From an uncultured Agathobacter sp. (GTDB lineage Bacteria; Bacillota; Clostridia; Lachnospirales; Lachnospiraceae): a stretch of 64,000 nucleotides of DNA. Position numbers and translations under genes: made by a program. The stretch spans positions 79,117 to 143,116 of the forward strand of contig CAKRDT010000001.1 in NCBI GenBank assembly GCA_934316545.1, given 5' to 3'. The notes beneath the pieces are model-generated. The model was not told the DNA's origin, made no database searches, and worked only from the letters and a program-made list of their open reading frames with translations. Shown piece after piece: positions 39,047 to 48,800 of the stretch (its first letter is position 1; each line of letters begins with the position of its first letter).

Positions 39047-40189
39047 CTAAAAAATAAAGCTTGTCGACGCGCTGATCATTGAGATGGTAATAAAAAAATA
39101 AAGCATTGCATTTGATAGAATTTTGCAATAAAGCCCGCTTCCCCGCCCCACTCCGGCAATGCACTCAACAATCCGCTTATCACAAAACGGTTCTAAAAGC
39201 GCCGCAGCCACACGATACATCATGGTAAAGCAAAATAACGTGCCAAGCGGAGCGACACACAAAATGATCAAAACCACTAACGCAGCGGCACCGACGCTGT
39301 TTTTGATCATGATCGCGCAGCCGAGCAGTAGCTCACCGGTTGCACTGACCGTGTTTCCAACACCCGGGATCGACTGAATCCCATGATAAAGTGTGCTCGT
39401 TGACAACCGATCCTTTGCCGGAGTCAAAATGGACTGTACCACCCCAAGCCCCATCACGATCGCAAGACCAAACTTAAGCAGTCCGCGCACGGCACTTTTT
39501 ATCAGTCCCGCCAGTTTCTGGAAACGGCTCACCTCAAACAAGTGATCCATCATAACAAGGAGCACATAAATATGCACCCCCGGAATAAATACAAATCGCA
39601 TGATAAGCTGCAACAGATAAATGATCCCCAGCGCAACCTCATAAAAGAAGCCTGCACTTGCAGCATTACCGGAGATCATAAGTGTTGCGGCATAGGCCGG
39701 CACAAATGCAGTCATAAAAGAAAGCATCTTATCCACACCGTCTTCGACAATCTGCCCGAGGCATGTAAATGACTGAAGCAGCAGCAATACAATCCCTGTA
39801 TATACCAGGAAAAACCCCATATCCGAAACATATCCCCCTCTTGTTACAAGAAGCTTCCCAAACAATGCAAAAAGGAGTGAAAGGACAATCATCTGACAGA
39901 AAACAGGTTTTACTTCTGCCACTTCGTAAAAAAAAAGTTCAAATACATACTCACAGAGCATCTGCCCGTCCATTCCTTCGCACCCATTTTTGGCAAACGC
40001 TTCTGCCAGATCGTAAAAACTCAGCTTATCCGAAAGCTTGTTCTCTTTCAACGCCTCGTCGAGTTGGTCCAATTCCAGTTCCTGCATCAGTTCCTGCACA
40101 TAATCTTCTGCTTTTATCACCTGCGGAACACGAAGAATCTGCGTTGCGATTATCATTCCCACTACGATTTTTTTCATCCACTCTTTCAT
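39047..40189 (-). CDS. spoIIIAE: SpoIIIAE
   Basis: 380 residues with about eight membrane helices, a likely signal-like N-terminus and the family's core stretch SIPGVGNTVSATGELLLGCA. Multipass channel component in the mother-cell membrane. Starts one base after spoIIIAD ends. Confidence 0.93.
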   Translation of the reverse strand: MKEWMKKIVVGMIIATQILRVPQVIKAEDYVQELMQELELDQLDEALKENKLSDKLSFYDLAEAFAKNGCEGMDGQMLCEYVFELFFYEVAEVKPVFCQMIVLSLLFALFGKLLVTRGGYVSDMGFFLVYTGIVLLLLQSFTCLGQIVEDGVDKMLSFMTAFVPAYAATLMISGNAASAGFFYEVALGIIYLLQLIMRFVFIPGVHIYVLLVMMDHLFEVSRFQKLAGLIKSAVRGLLKFGLAIVMGLGVVQSILTPAKDRLSTSTLYHGIQSIPGVGNTVSATGELLLGCAIMIKNSVGAAALVVLIILCVAPLGTLFCFTMMYRVAAALLEPFCDKRIVECIAGVGRGSGLYCKILSNAMLYFFITISMISASTSFIF

Positions 40190-40570
40190 TTACAAAAAAT
40201 TCTCCAACACATCCACAAGATAGTTCAGTTCCGGTATACTAAGTGCAATAATGGATAATTTGGCAAAAAGCTCCATCTGCCCGGCAACCGAAGAATAGCC
40301 TGATTCCCGGCAAAACGAAGCCGCGAAATCTGCCACATAGGTAATGCCCATCATTTTGAATAAGGGTACCAGATACACAGCATCAATCGGCAGAGTCTCA
40401 ATCAGTCCATTCAGGAAATCCAAAACCGTCTGCATGCAGGCAAGCGAATATACAAATATCAGCATTCCCGCAGTCAGAATAAGCAGCAGGGCGAATTCAC
40501 CCTTTTCTTTTCGAAGCGGCATCGCAAGCAGGATCGCTGCGATTCCGATCATACCGATTTTTATCATCAT
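40190..40570 (-). CDS. spoIIIAD: SpoIIIAD
   Basis: 126 residues, four helices, small membrane subunit of the spoIIIA-Q channel (MGITYVADFAASFCRESGYS is conserved). Tight spacing on both sides. Confidence 0.92.
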   Translation of the reverse strand: MMIKIGMIGIAAILLAMPLRKEKGEFALLLILTAGMLIFVYSLACMQTVLDFLNGLIETLPIDAVYLVPLFKMMGITYVADFAASFCRESGYSSVAGQMELFAKLSIIALSIPELNYLVDVLENFL

Positions 40571-40573
40571 ATG

Positions 40574-40768
40574 CTACATAACAAAAAGCGTTTCCATTGT
40601 TTCAAACAGTTCGCTGATATACGGAACAATCCAGAATAAAACAATGATCAGCCCCACCAGGCTGAGCAGAAACGCCTGCTCCTCTCTGCCACTGTGCTTT
40701 AATACCTGACTCAATACCGTCACGATAATCCCCACCGCAGCGATTTTGAATATAATCGTTACTCCCAT
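40574..40768 (-). CDS. spoIIIAC: SpoIIIAC
   Basis: 64 residues, two helices separated by LKHSGREEQAFL, the family pattern. Small membrane subunit paralogous to SpoIIIAD. Confidence 0.92.
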   Translation of the reverse strand: MGVTIIFKIAAVGIIVTVLSQVLKHSGREEQAFLLSLVGLIIVLFWIVPYISELFETMETLFVM

Positions 40769-40786
40769 ATCCTCCCTTTCCGCCGG

Positions 40787-41302
40787 CTAAAGCAGCAAAA
40801 TCACAATCATGACTCCCGTAAGCATTCCTACCGGCATATACACTTTGCGTTTCTCCCGATAATTCTTTCGTTCCTGCTCACTCACACTTTCCATCATCTG
40901 TATGCACGTCCGGATGCATTGTTGCGCTTGTCTGCTGCCAGCCCAAAAGAAGCCATCTGCGGACCGCATCAATATCTGACAGGCTTCCTCCGGCAGTCCT
41001 AACGCAGATTTATGTTTTTCGAGTGCTCCTCTCCACACCTCCTGACCGGTCGGGTAGGAATGCGAGAGTAATCCGGTTCTTATATCCTCCATCATCAGCC
41101 GAAATTCCGGCACAGCAAACGGATAGGTCTCCAGAAATGCCGGAACACGCATCTTCTTTATCTGAAGACAATACTCCCAATCACCCAGAAAACGTATGAT
41201 TTCCAGCATACACTGCCCTCTTCTTTTCATATGTTCCATCCAGCTTGCCACCAATACGGTGCACCCTGTAAGAATGCATAGACTCCCGATCAGCTTTCCC
41301 AC
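40787..41302 (-). CDS. spoIIIAB: SpoIIIAB
   Basis: 171 residues. N-terminal helix, a soluble helical domain (residues about 25-145, related to type II secretion GspF) and a C-terminal helix (VGMLTGVMIVILLL). Starts inside the end of spoIIIAA (13-base overlap). Confidence 0.9.
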   Translation of the reverse strand: MGKLIGSLCILTGCTVLVASWMEHMKRRGQCMLEIIRFLGDWEYCLQIKKMRVPAFLETYPFAVPEFRLMMEDIRTGLLSHSYPTGQEVWRGALEKHKSALGLPEEACQILMRSADGFFWAGSRQAQQCIRTCIQMMESVSEQERKNYREKRKVYMPVGMLTGVMIVILLL

Positions 41303-42195
41303 AGAAGTCCCCCTTTCTGGTCATATACATGATATCGGCGCTTTTTTTGTTTTCTGCCGATTTCAATCAGCCGTATTGCCCCCTGTTCCATCTTCCCTAT
41401 CTCCATTTCTTTGCGTGAAAGCAATTCTTTGATGCTTCCTGCATGCATCGTTCCGATCACATACACGCCGCTGCGCATCGCCTCCTGTACCATTTCAAAA
41501 TCCTCTTCCCCGGAAAGTTCATCCACTGCCAGTATTTCGGGAGACATAGAACGCAGCAGCATCCGCATTCCAACGCTTTTCGGACAATTATCCAGCACAT
41601 CACATCTCGGTCCCAGATCGTTCTGTGGCACTCCCATATGGCACGCCGCAATCTCCGATCTTTCATCCACTACCCCGACTTTATATCCTCTATGTAAGCC
41701 CTCTCCGCTTGAAAAAATTCGGATCAGATCCCGCAGACAGGTTGTTTTTCCCACTCCCGGTTCCGAAAACAGAATCGTATGATACCATCCTTTTTCTCTC
41801 TTCATCCACGGAATCAATTGCGCAGCGCATCCCTTCACTTCATGCGCAACCCTGATATTGACCGCACTGATATCGCTCACACAGTCAGTTACTGCGCCAT
41901 TCCTTTCCCGATGATAACTTGCCCTGCCGCTGATGCCTACTCTGTGGCCTCCCTCAATCGTAAAAAAGCCCTGCCGCATCTCTTCTTCCACAGCATACGG
42001 TGAATATCCCGTCAGATAATTGATACATTCCCGCATCTGTCTTAGCGTCACTCTGCCGTACCTTTCTACGCCCTCATCTCCCATCACGATCTCAAGAGGC
42101 TGTCCGACCCGAAGCCTGATCTCCTCGGCTTTCTCCACCGTATCGCTGTCCACACTCCGGCGCATCTCCTTCGGAAGATACCGTATCATGTCCAT
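41290..42195 (-). CDS. spoIIIAA: SpoIIIAA ATPase
   Basis: 301 residues from the ATG after GGAGGTGGTAGTA. A secretion-type ATPase: Walker A EPGVGKTT near residue 148 and Walker B ILAVDELSGEED near 225. Powers the channel in the mother cell. First gene of the operon; by family knowledge it is expected under sigma-E, but I could not settle a sigma-E promoter. The leader contains a fragment of the palindromic element family. Confidence 0.95.
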   Translation of the reverse strand: MDMIRYLPKEMRRSVDSDTVEKAEEIRLRVGQPLEIVMGDEGVERYGRVTLRQMRECINYLTGYSPYAVEEEMRQGFFTIEGGHRVGISGRASYHRERNGAVTDCVSDISAVNIRVAHEVKGCAAQLIPWMKREKGWYHTILFSEPGVGKTTCLRDLIRIFSSGEGLHRGYKVGVVDERSEIAACHMGVPQNDLGPRCDVLDNCPKSVGMRMLLRSMSPEILAVDELSGEEDFEMVQEAMRSGVYVIGTMHAGSIKELLSRKEMEIGKMEQGAIRLIEIGRKQKKRRYHVYDQKGGLLWES

Positions 42196-42367
42196 TACTA
42201 CCACCTCCATCTATTGCTCTTTTTTCGCCAATATGTTTATAGAATTTTTGCAGAGACCGTGCCCACCGATTTCTTTTCTGCGATTTCAGATGGAATTGCT
42301 GAATTTGGCAGCAACACATTTTTCTCTTGATTTTTGTGTACGACAACGTTTGAACCATTCCGAGTCG

Positions 42368-42428
42368 GTGTCCGCCTGACACAGATGCGCTCAAAATTTC
42401 TAGTCTGCCTAAGAGGGGCACTTTGTGA
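42368..42428. repeat. Fragment of the palindromic element in the spoIIIAA leader
   Basis: 61 bp match, inverted and with about three differences, part of the right arm of the element at 27735-28286 (GACACAGATG, CAAAATTTCTAGTCTGCC, AAGAGGGGCACTTTGTGA). Weaker similarity continues to about 42280. The terminal GCGGCGTGCTCCGG block is not found, so it is a degraded relic. It fills most of the gap 42196-42444 between spoIIIAA and the argS terminator. Confidence 0.75.
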
Positions 42429-42444
42429 AAGACAGCGAAAAAAA

Positions 42445-42472
42445 GAGCCATAGGGGATTGTCCCTATGACTC
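42445..42472 (-). terminator. Terminator of argS
   Basis: Minus strand: GAGTCATAGGG paired with CCCTATGGCTC around a short loop, followed by seven T (42444-42438). Confidence 0.88.
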
Positions 42473-42509
42473 ATGTATATGTGGTAATCTGAATTTATAT
42501 GCGTATCAT

Positions 42510-44297
42510 TTACATGCGATCCGGCGCAGAAAATCCAAGCACATCAATGCAGGTCTCAAGTACGCTCTTCGTGAGCACAAGAAGGCTGATGTAGGAATCC
42601 CTGATTGCCTCATCTTCCTGTGAAAGAATCTTATTCTCGTGATAGAATCCATTGAACGCATTGGCAAGCTCATAGATGTAAGCACAGATTTTGTGCGGTG
42701 CAAGCTCCTCGTATGCATTCTCCATCATCGCATTAAAACGGGCCAGAACCAGCATCAGATTCTTCTCGCTTGCTGAATGTGCAGGCAGGATCGCTCCGTT
42801 CGGAAGATCCTTTCCGTTTGCCTGATACTTTGCAAGGATTGACTTAATACGAACAATCGTATAAAGGATATACGGTCCCGTATTTCCTTCAAAGGAAGTG
42901 AAACGTTCGATATCAAAAATGTAATCCTTGCTCGCCTGATTCGAGAGATCGCCGTACTTGACAGCTGCAAGAGCCACCATTCCGGCAGTCTTCTTTGCTT
43001 CCTCATCACTGATATCCAGATTCTCTTTTTCCTTCTGGTTCTCGGTGATCTTCTTTAACATCTCCTCATTGATTTCATCGAGAAGATACTCCAGACGCAT
43101 AACGCCACCATCTCTTGTCTTGAAAGGCTTTCCGTCCTTGCCGTTCATCGTACCGAATCCGATATGGATCAGTTTCACATGATCATCCACAAGTCCGGTC
43201 TTTCTCGCGCAGCGGAATACCTGGATAAAATGCATGCTCTGTCTCTGGTCTGCCAGATAGATTATGCTGTCCGGGCTGTAATCTTCCATACGCATAACGA
43301 TCGTTGCAAGATCCGTGGTACTGTATAAAGATGCACCGTCCGACTTTAAAATGATGCATGGAGGAATCTCCTTTGTATCGGTGTCCTCTTTGACATCAAC
43401 AACCAGAGCTCCCTCACTCATATACGCATAGCCTTCGTCCTTCATCATCTGCACCATTCCCGGGATATATGGCTGCGCATCGGACTCACCCTTCCACAGT
43501 TCAAACGATACATTTAAATTATCATAATTCTTCTTTAAATCCGTTACCGATACATTTAAGATATGTTCGAGTAACGCACGATAGCCGCGTCGTCCTGCCT
43601 GAAGCTCACTGGTTGCTTCCATCGCAGCCTCACGGAACGCCTCATCTTCCTTACTCTTTTTACTTGCGGTCGGATAGATATCCTCCAGCTCAGAGATGGT
43701 AAAAGGCGCTTCCTTCGGGTACTCACCCTCATAGTTTTCATCAAAATATACTAATTCCGGCTTACGTTCCTTCAACTCTACAATGATCAGTCCCATCTGA
43801 AGCCCCCAGTCTCCAAGATGCACATCACCGATCATATGATGTCCCATAAATCTGCCGATACGTTTCACGCTCTCGCCGATGATTGCCGAGCGGAGATGTC
43901 CGACATGCAAAGGCTTCGCGACATTGGCTCCGCCGTAATCTACGATAATGGTTTTCGGATTCTCAGCCTTATCACATCCGAATCTTCCCTCATCTTCCTT
44001 CATGACCGTTACAACCGAAGCAAGATAATCCTTGCTCAGTTTCAAATTGATAAATCCCGGCTTAACGGATTCTACGCTCTCAAACATGGCGTTATCCTTT
44101 AAGCCTTCTGCAATCTTGTCCGAGATCATAAATGGTGCACATTTATATTCCTTCGCAGCCGCCATCGCACCGTTACACTGGTACTCACACAAATCCGGGC
44201 GGTTGGATAATGTCACTTTTCCGTACTTTGCATCATATCCGTTGTCCGTGAATGCTTTCATCACTTCAGCGGAAATACTGTCGATCAATGTCTTCAT
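42510..44297 (-). CDS. argS: Arginyl-tRNA synthetase
   Basis: 595 residues. Class I motifs: HVGHLRSAIIG (HIGH variant HVGH) near residue 130 and the conserved ArgRS substitution of KMSKS. N-terminal Add-1 domain and C-terminal anticodon-binding DALR domain are present (NAFNGFYHENKIL). Strong terminator downstream; no T-box leader seen. Confidence 0.96.
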   Translation of the reverse strand: MKTLIDSISAEVMKAFTDNGYDAKYGKVTLSNRPDLCEYQCNGAMAAAKEYKCAPFMISDKIAEGLKDNAMFESVESVKPGFINLKLSKDYLASVVTVMKEDEGRFGCDKAENPKTIIVDYGGANVAKPLHVGHLRSAIIGESVKRIGRFMGHHMIGDVHLGDWGLQMGLIIVELKERKPELVYFDENYEGEYPKEAPFTISELEDIYPTASKKSKEDEAFREAAMEATSELQAGRRGYRALLEHILNVSVTDLKKNYDNLNVSFELWKGESDAQPYIPGMVQMMKDEGYAYMSEGALVVDVKEDTDTKEIPPCIILKSDGASLYSTTDLATIVMRMEDYSPDSIIYLADQRQSMHFIQVFRCARKTGLVDDHVKLIHIGFGTMNGKDGKPFKTRDGGVMRLEYLLDEINEEMLKKITENQKEKENLDISDEEAKKTAGMVALAAVKYGDLSNQASKDYIFDIERFTSFEGNTGPYILYTIVRIKSILAKYQANGKDLPNGAILPAHSASEKNLMLVLARFNAMMENAYEELAPHKICAYIYELANAFNGFYHENKILSQEDEAIRDSYISLLVLTKSVLETCIDVLGFSAPDRM

Positions 44298-44330
44298 CTG
44301 TTTTCTCCTATTCTCAGTCTAGGGACTATT

Positions 44331-45713
44331 CTATACATTCCCCTTGGAATTGTCAACGTATTCACGTCTTATATGCTTATGCGCATACAAATCCTGATCC
44401 GCGTTCTTATAGAGTTCTTCAAATTCAATGCCGGGCTTGCCCCAGCTGACTCCGTATGAAAAGTTCAGTACTCCGATACGATCCCCCGGCACAGCGATCT
44501 GCGCAAACTCACGCTCGACCTGCTTCATAATATTCGGAAGTCTTCTCTCAATCTCTGCATGTCTGCAATAGATGGCAAATTCGTCGCCGCCCATTCGTCC
44601 TACGAACGCATCTCCGGCAAAATTCCGCTGCAGAATATGTACCAGACGAATCAGTACCTGATCTCCGAAATCATGCCCGTAGGTATCATTGATCTGCTTA
44701 AAATAATCTACATCCATCATAATAAAGAGCACTTTCTGTTTCTCCTTGAGGTTCCGCAGATCATGTTCGATCGTCTGAATGAGTGTCGCACGATTAAACG
44801 CTCCCGTCATCATATCCATCCGTGAACGCACTTCCGCACTCGCATAATAATAATAGATGAACGACTGCATGATTCCAATCAGGACAAAGAGTGCAAACTG
44901 CGCCACAACAAACTGCACCAGCAATGCCTGTAACACATCCCTCGATGTTTCTCCCGGCATAACGTCATAGATCTGGACAATATCATCGATCCCGTTTCTG
45001 AAATCCATACACACGCTAAATCCCAAAATGCCGATCACAATCAGTGCGATCCACTGCCAATATATAACCTTCGCATATTTACTTGCCAGGACACCTTCCC
45101 GGACTTTGTCGATTTTGTCCTTAACCCAGGCAGATTCACACATATAGTGCAGCATTACGAGAGCAATCAGCGAGCACATCATTTCAATCTGCATACCGTT
45201 TGTATGCCAGCTGCTGACAGGACTCCACCATTTGACCCCGGCTTCCGGGAAAAGCCACTGCATCATGCCAAATACCAGAAGAATATGTAACAGTTGCACA
45301 CCAAACGTTGCCAGTGCGACCCAAAGTGTTCTGTGTCTGCCGGCCTTCTTTGCTTTTGCATAGAGCAGCCCTGCCACAAATCCTAAAAGAATTCTCGGAA
45401 CCAGACACAATAAGACACTCTGCATCGGTTTCTCGCTCCGGACCGGTGAAAACATAAGATCCACGTATGTGGCTTCCGTCGTCACGATCGTGGCTTTCCA
45501 CATGCCGGTCAGGCCAAAAATGATGCCGGCAACACTTCCCTCCCACGGACCAAGCAGATAAGCAGCCGCCAATACAACCAACGACACAAAGGTAATTGAG
45601 ATATAATCCAGCCGGATATATCCCCATGCGGAAAAGGCCAGCGTAATCTCCAATGCGATCAGTGCCGCCAATTCATAATAATATAAAATTCCCCTACGTT
45701 TTTTCTCTTCCAA
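44331..45713 (-). CDS. Diguanylate cyclase with ECF-S-like membrane domain
   Basis: 460 residues. Six or more helices in residues 15-290, then a GGDEF domain (about 298-440) with an intact GGDEF motif at 375-379, so it should make c-di-GMP. The usual RxxD inhibitory site five residues before the motif is absent (FAGD). The first 190 residues (SITFVSLVVLAAAYLLGPWEGS, then GIIFGLTGMW) resemble an ECF-transporter substrate-binding S subunit, suggesting that it senses a vitamin-like ligand. It lies 33 bp before argS on the same strand. Confidence 0.85.
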   Translation of the reverse strand: MEEKKRRGILYYYELAALIALEITLAFSAWGYIRLDYISITFVSLVVLAAAYLLGPWEGSVAGIIFGLTGMWKATIVTTEATYVDLMFSPVRSEKPMQSVLLCLVPRILLGFVAGLLYAKAKKAGRHRTLWVALATFGVQLLHILLVFGMMQWLFPEAGVKWWSPVSSWHTNGMQIEMMCSLIALVMLHYMCESAWVKDKIDKVREGVLASKYAKVIYWQWIALIVIGILGFSVCMDFRNGIDDIVQIYDVMPGETSRDVLQALLVQFVVAQFALFVLIGIMQSFIYYYYASAEVRSRMDMMTGAFNRATLIQTIEHDLRNLKEKQKVLFIMMDVDYFKQINDTYGHDFGDQVLIRLVHILQRNFAGDAFVGRMGGDEFAIYCRHAEIERRLPNIMKQVEREFAQIAVPGDRIGVLNFSYGVSWGKPGIEFEELYKNADQDLYAHKHIRREYVDNSKGNV

Positions 45714-45745
45714 GTAAATCCTCTTCCTTACTTACTATTCGACAA

Positions 45746-45778
45746 TAGCCTCCACCACTTATAAAGTGGCGCAGGCTA
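45746..45778. other. Strong hairpin between GGDEF and VWA genes
   Basis: TAGCCT-CCACTT pairs with AAGTGG-AGGCTA. Neither side has a long T-run, so it may be a weak terminator for the VWA operon (82 bp past its stop) or an mRNA-end stabiliser. Confidence 0.5.
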
Positions 45779-45859
45779 CCTAGTCGTTAATTTTACTATA
45801 TCAACTTCGCAATCCATCGTCAAGTTTTCTTTCCCTCATCGGTCAATGAAACATTTCGG

Positions 45860-48800
45860 CTAATGGTCTCTTAAATCCTTTTTCTTAAGCAATGCAGAAG
45901 TATCGAGTGTCACTTCCTCCTGCTTCTTTTTCCTCTTTGAAGTCTTTTTGTTTGAAGTTTTCCTGGCCTGTTCTGCCACATTCTCAGTTGCCTTCACGCC
46001 CTGAGCCTGCGGCACGTCAGCCTTACCGGCAGCATCGGCATGCTGCGCACCGGAGATGCCCTCTGCACCCGGCATGTATTTTCTCTTTTCAGCCATCATA
46101 GCAGCCTTGTTCTTGTGCGCCATCCGACGGCTCTTTACCAAACGGTACAGCCGGCTGTCCTGTGGCACGAACGCGAATCTTCGCATCGCCACATCCAGAA
46201 GAAACCACACGATTGCAAGGATCAGAAACAGCTTTGTCAGATCATATGCGGCCCGGGAAGTCGTCTTTAATTTCTTCCAGAAGGAATCCTTCGGCGTTAT
46301 CACCCTGCCGTACCGGTTCATAAAGCTTAAGAAGCTCTCATTGTCCGCCGCAAACTTATACTCATCCGAATACTGTGCGACCGCTGCTGTGGTGATCGCA
46401 TTTTTCAGTTCGCCGTCATCACTTCTTCGCACACTTAAGTTATAGATTCCCGGGATATCCGTATCGAGTTTTGCCTCATACTCTCCCGGTGCGCGTGCCG
46501 AAAGCTTAACCGTATGTGTCTGACCTTCCGGATCGGTGTAGACCGCCTCGACACCCGTGCGCTCCTTGTAATCCTGCGCCTTATACCGGATCGTTGTCAC
46601 CTCGCCGCTCGTCTCCACCTCAAGGGAATCCTCCCCCAGCGAAGCATTTCCGGCACTGTAATCAATGATGCGTTTCCAAAGCTGCACGTAATCCTGTTCG
46701 TTTGCAAACCCCGAAGTCCAGGCATTGGTCACATCCGTATTCCATGCCACCGTATGTCCCAGACCGTACTGCATCACGGACAGGATCGGATCGTCCTTGT
46801 CCGAAGCCAGCAGCACATTTGCTGCATTCTTCGGCGTGGCACTGATATATCCTTTGATCGTTGGCCAGCCATCTGCAAACAGATTCTTTGTGATCGCATT
46901 GGACGAATTGACCGCAAGCGAAAAGGTTCCGTTCTGTATATAAGTTTCCCCGCTTAAGAGCACTTCCTGCGCGAAGATCTTTGGCATATCTGTTCCGTTA
47001 TCGCAATAATAGTAACGGCCGCCGCAGCCTTGTGCGATTGTCCTAAGCAGCGACTGATCGGAATCCGTTCCCACCGCTACCGTCGAAAGCGTGACGCCTT
47101 TGTCCGCGTAATCCTTTATGATGCCTGCAAAATTGCGGTCTTCGCCCTGTCCGTCAGTTAACAGTACCACATGTTTGATGTCTGCATCACATTTTACGAT
47201 TTCAGTTAATGCCGCATTTAAAGCGGGCTTGATCGTGGTTCCTCCACCGTCCGAAACACTCTCGATCGCCTTGTGGATGGCATCTTTATCCTCCACTTTC
47301 GTGATCGGCAGCTGCCAGTTGTACCGGTCATCAAACGTGACCACGCCAACATAGTCATTCTCCGTCAGTTCATCCACCGCATGATTGGCAGCCGTGATCG
47401 CAAGATCCAGGTTCGTTGCCCCGGAATCCACATCTTCTTCACCGGACATACTGCCCGAATGGTCGATGACCATCACCATCGCAAGCGACGGCACCTCATT
47501 CGTGCTGCGCGGCATCATGTCAACCGGCAGAATGGTCTCCAGTTCCGTATCCCGGTACAGTCCGAGCCCGAAGCTCTCCTTGCCGCCGGTTGCGACCAAC
47601 CCGCAGCCATAATCTTTGACATACGTGTCCAGATTCCCGACAAAAGCCTCCGGCAGATCATCGTAATGTACATTTTCGAGAATCACACTCTTGTACTTAA
47701 GCAGTCCTTCGAGTGTCGTCGGTGCACCACCGGCCGGAACGATCGTATAATTACAGCCCGCACTGTCAAGAAGCGCCGCAAAATTCGTAGAATCTTCCGT
47801 CACGCCACACACGACAAGGATCTTCGGCATCGCATCGATAACCGAATAGGCGTTATACGCATTATTCTCTTCGCATGTATCGCCTTTGGCATTCACCTTG
47901 ACCGTAAAACTTTCAATATTCTCGCCGGATACTTTCTGCTTTAATACAAACGAATTGCTTCCCTTGTTCAGATGCACCGGCGTAACAGACTTCTTCTTAT
48001 CGCTCATCCAGATTTCAAGATCCGCATCCGTCTCGTAGTTGCTCATCACGGAAACCGTCATCGAATATGCATCGCCCGCATACAGGTAACTCGGCATCTC
48101 GACATTGTCGATGTAGGCATCCTTGCCCTGCGCGGTATCGTAGACGACCGAAAGCAACTCCGCGCCGCGCGATACGACCGCAGAAGCCGTACTATCGATA
48201 TTGCCACGCGTCTGCCGTCCGTCCGTGAGGATCACGATGCGCCCCGCGCTGCCTTCCGGGATCATAGAGAGGCCTCTGGACACCGCCTCCTCGACATTCG
48301 TTGCCGTCTTATCCGGTGTCGAAAGAATTCCGGAATAGTTCTTCTCCCTCGTCACGAACTGCTCCACCATCGGCTTCTTGCCAAAGGTCACGATTCCATA
48401 CTGATTGCCTTTCGGCATCTTCTGAATTGCATCCGCGATGTAGGAATCCATATCGGACAGGTTCGTCTCGTTGCTCGTCGATGCATCGACCAGAAAAATC
48501 GTGGTGTTTAAATCCGCTCTCTTCGGAATCGAAATCCCGATTGCAGCGAGAACAAGAAGCACCAGACCGGCCAATCTTACGCCCAGGTAAAATCTGCCCC
48601 GATAACGCATCTGCTTTACATAAACGATCCACTCAAGGATGAGAAGCAGGACCACAAGAAGAATGACAAGACTTCTGAGCGACTTTTTTGTCATTCCGCC
48701 CTGTGTCGTCACGCCGTCCCCGCTCGATGCTGCCGTAACCGACGCATCGGACTGTGTACCCGTTGCAAAACGCACCACATACGCTTCTTTTTTATCACCT

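Noticed and set aside
42196..42260. Sigma-E promoter for spoIIIAA
   Set aside because: A CATATTGG-like -10 candidate exists but the -35 match is poor; not enough to call.
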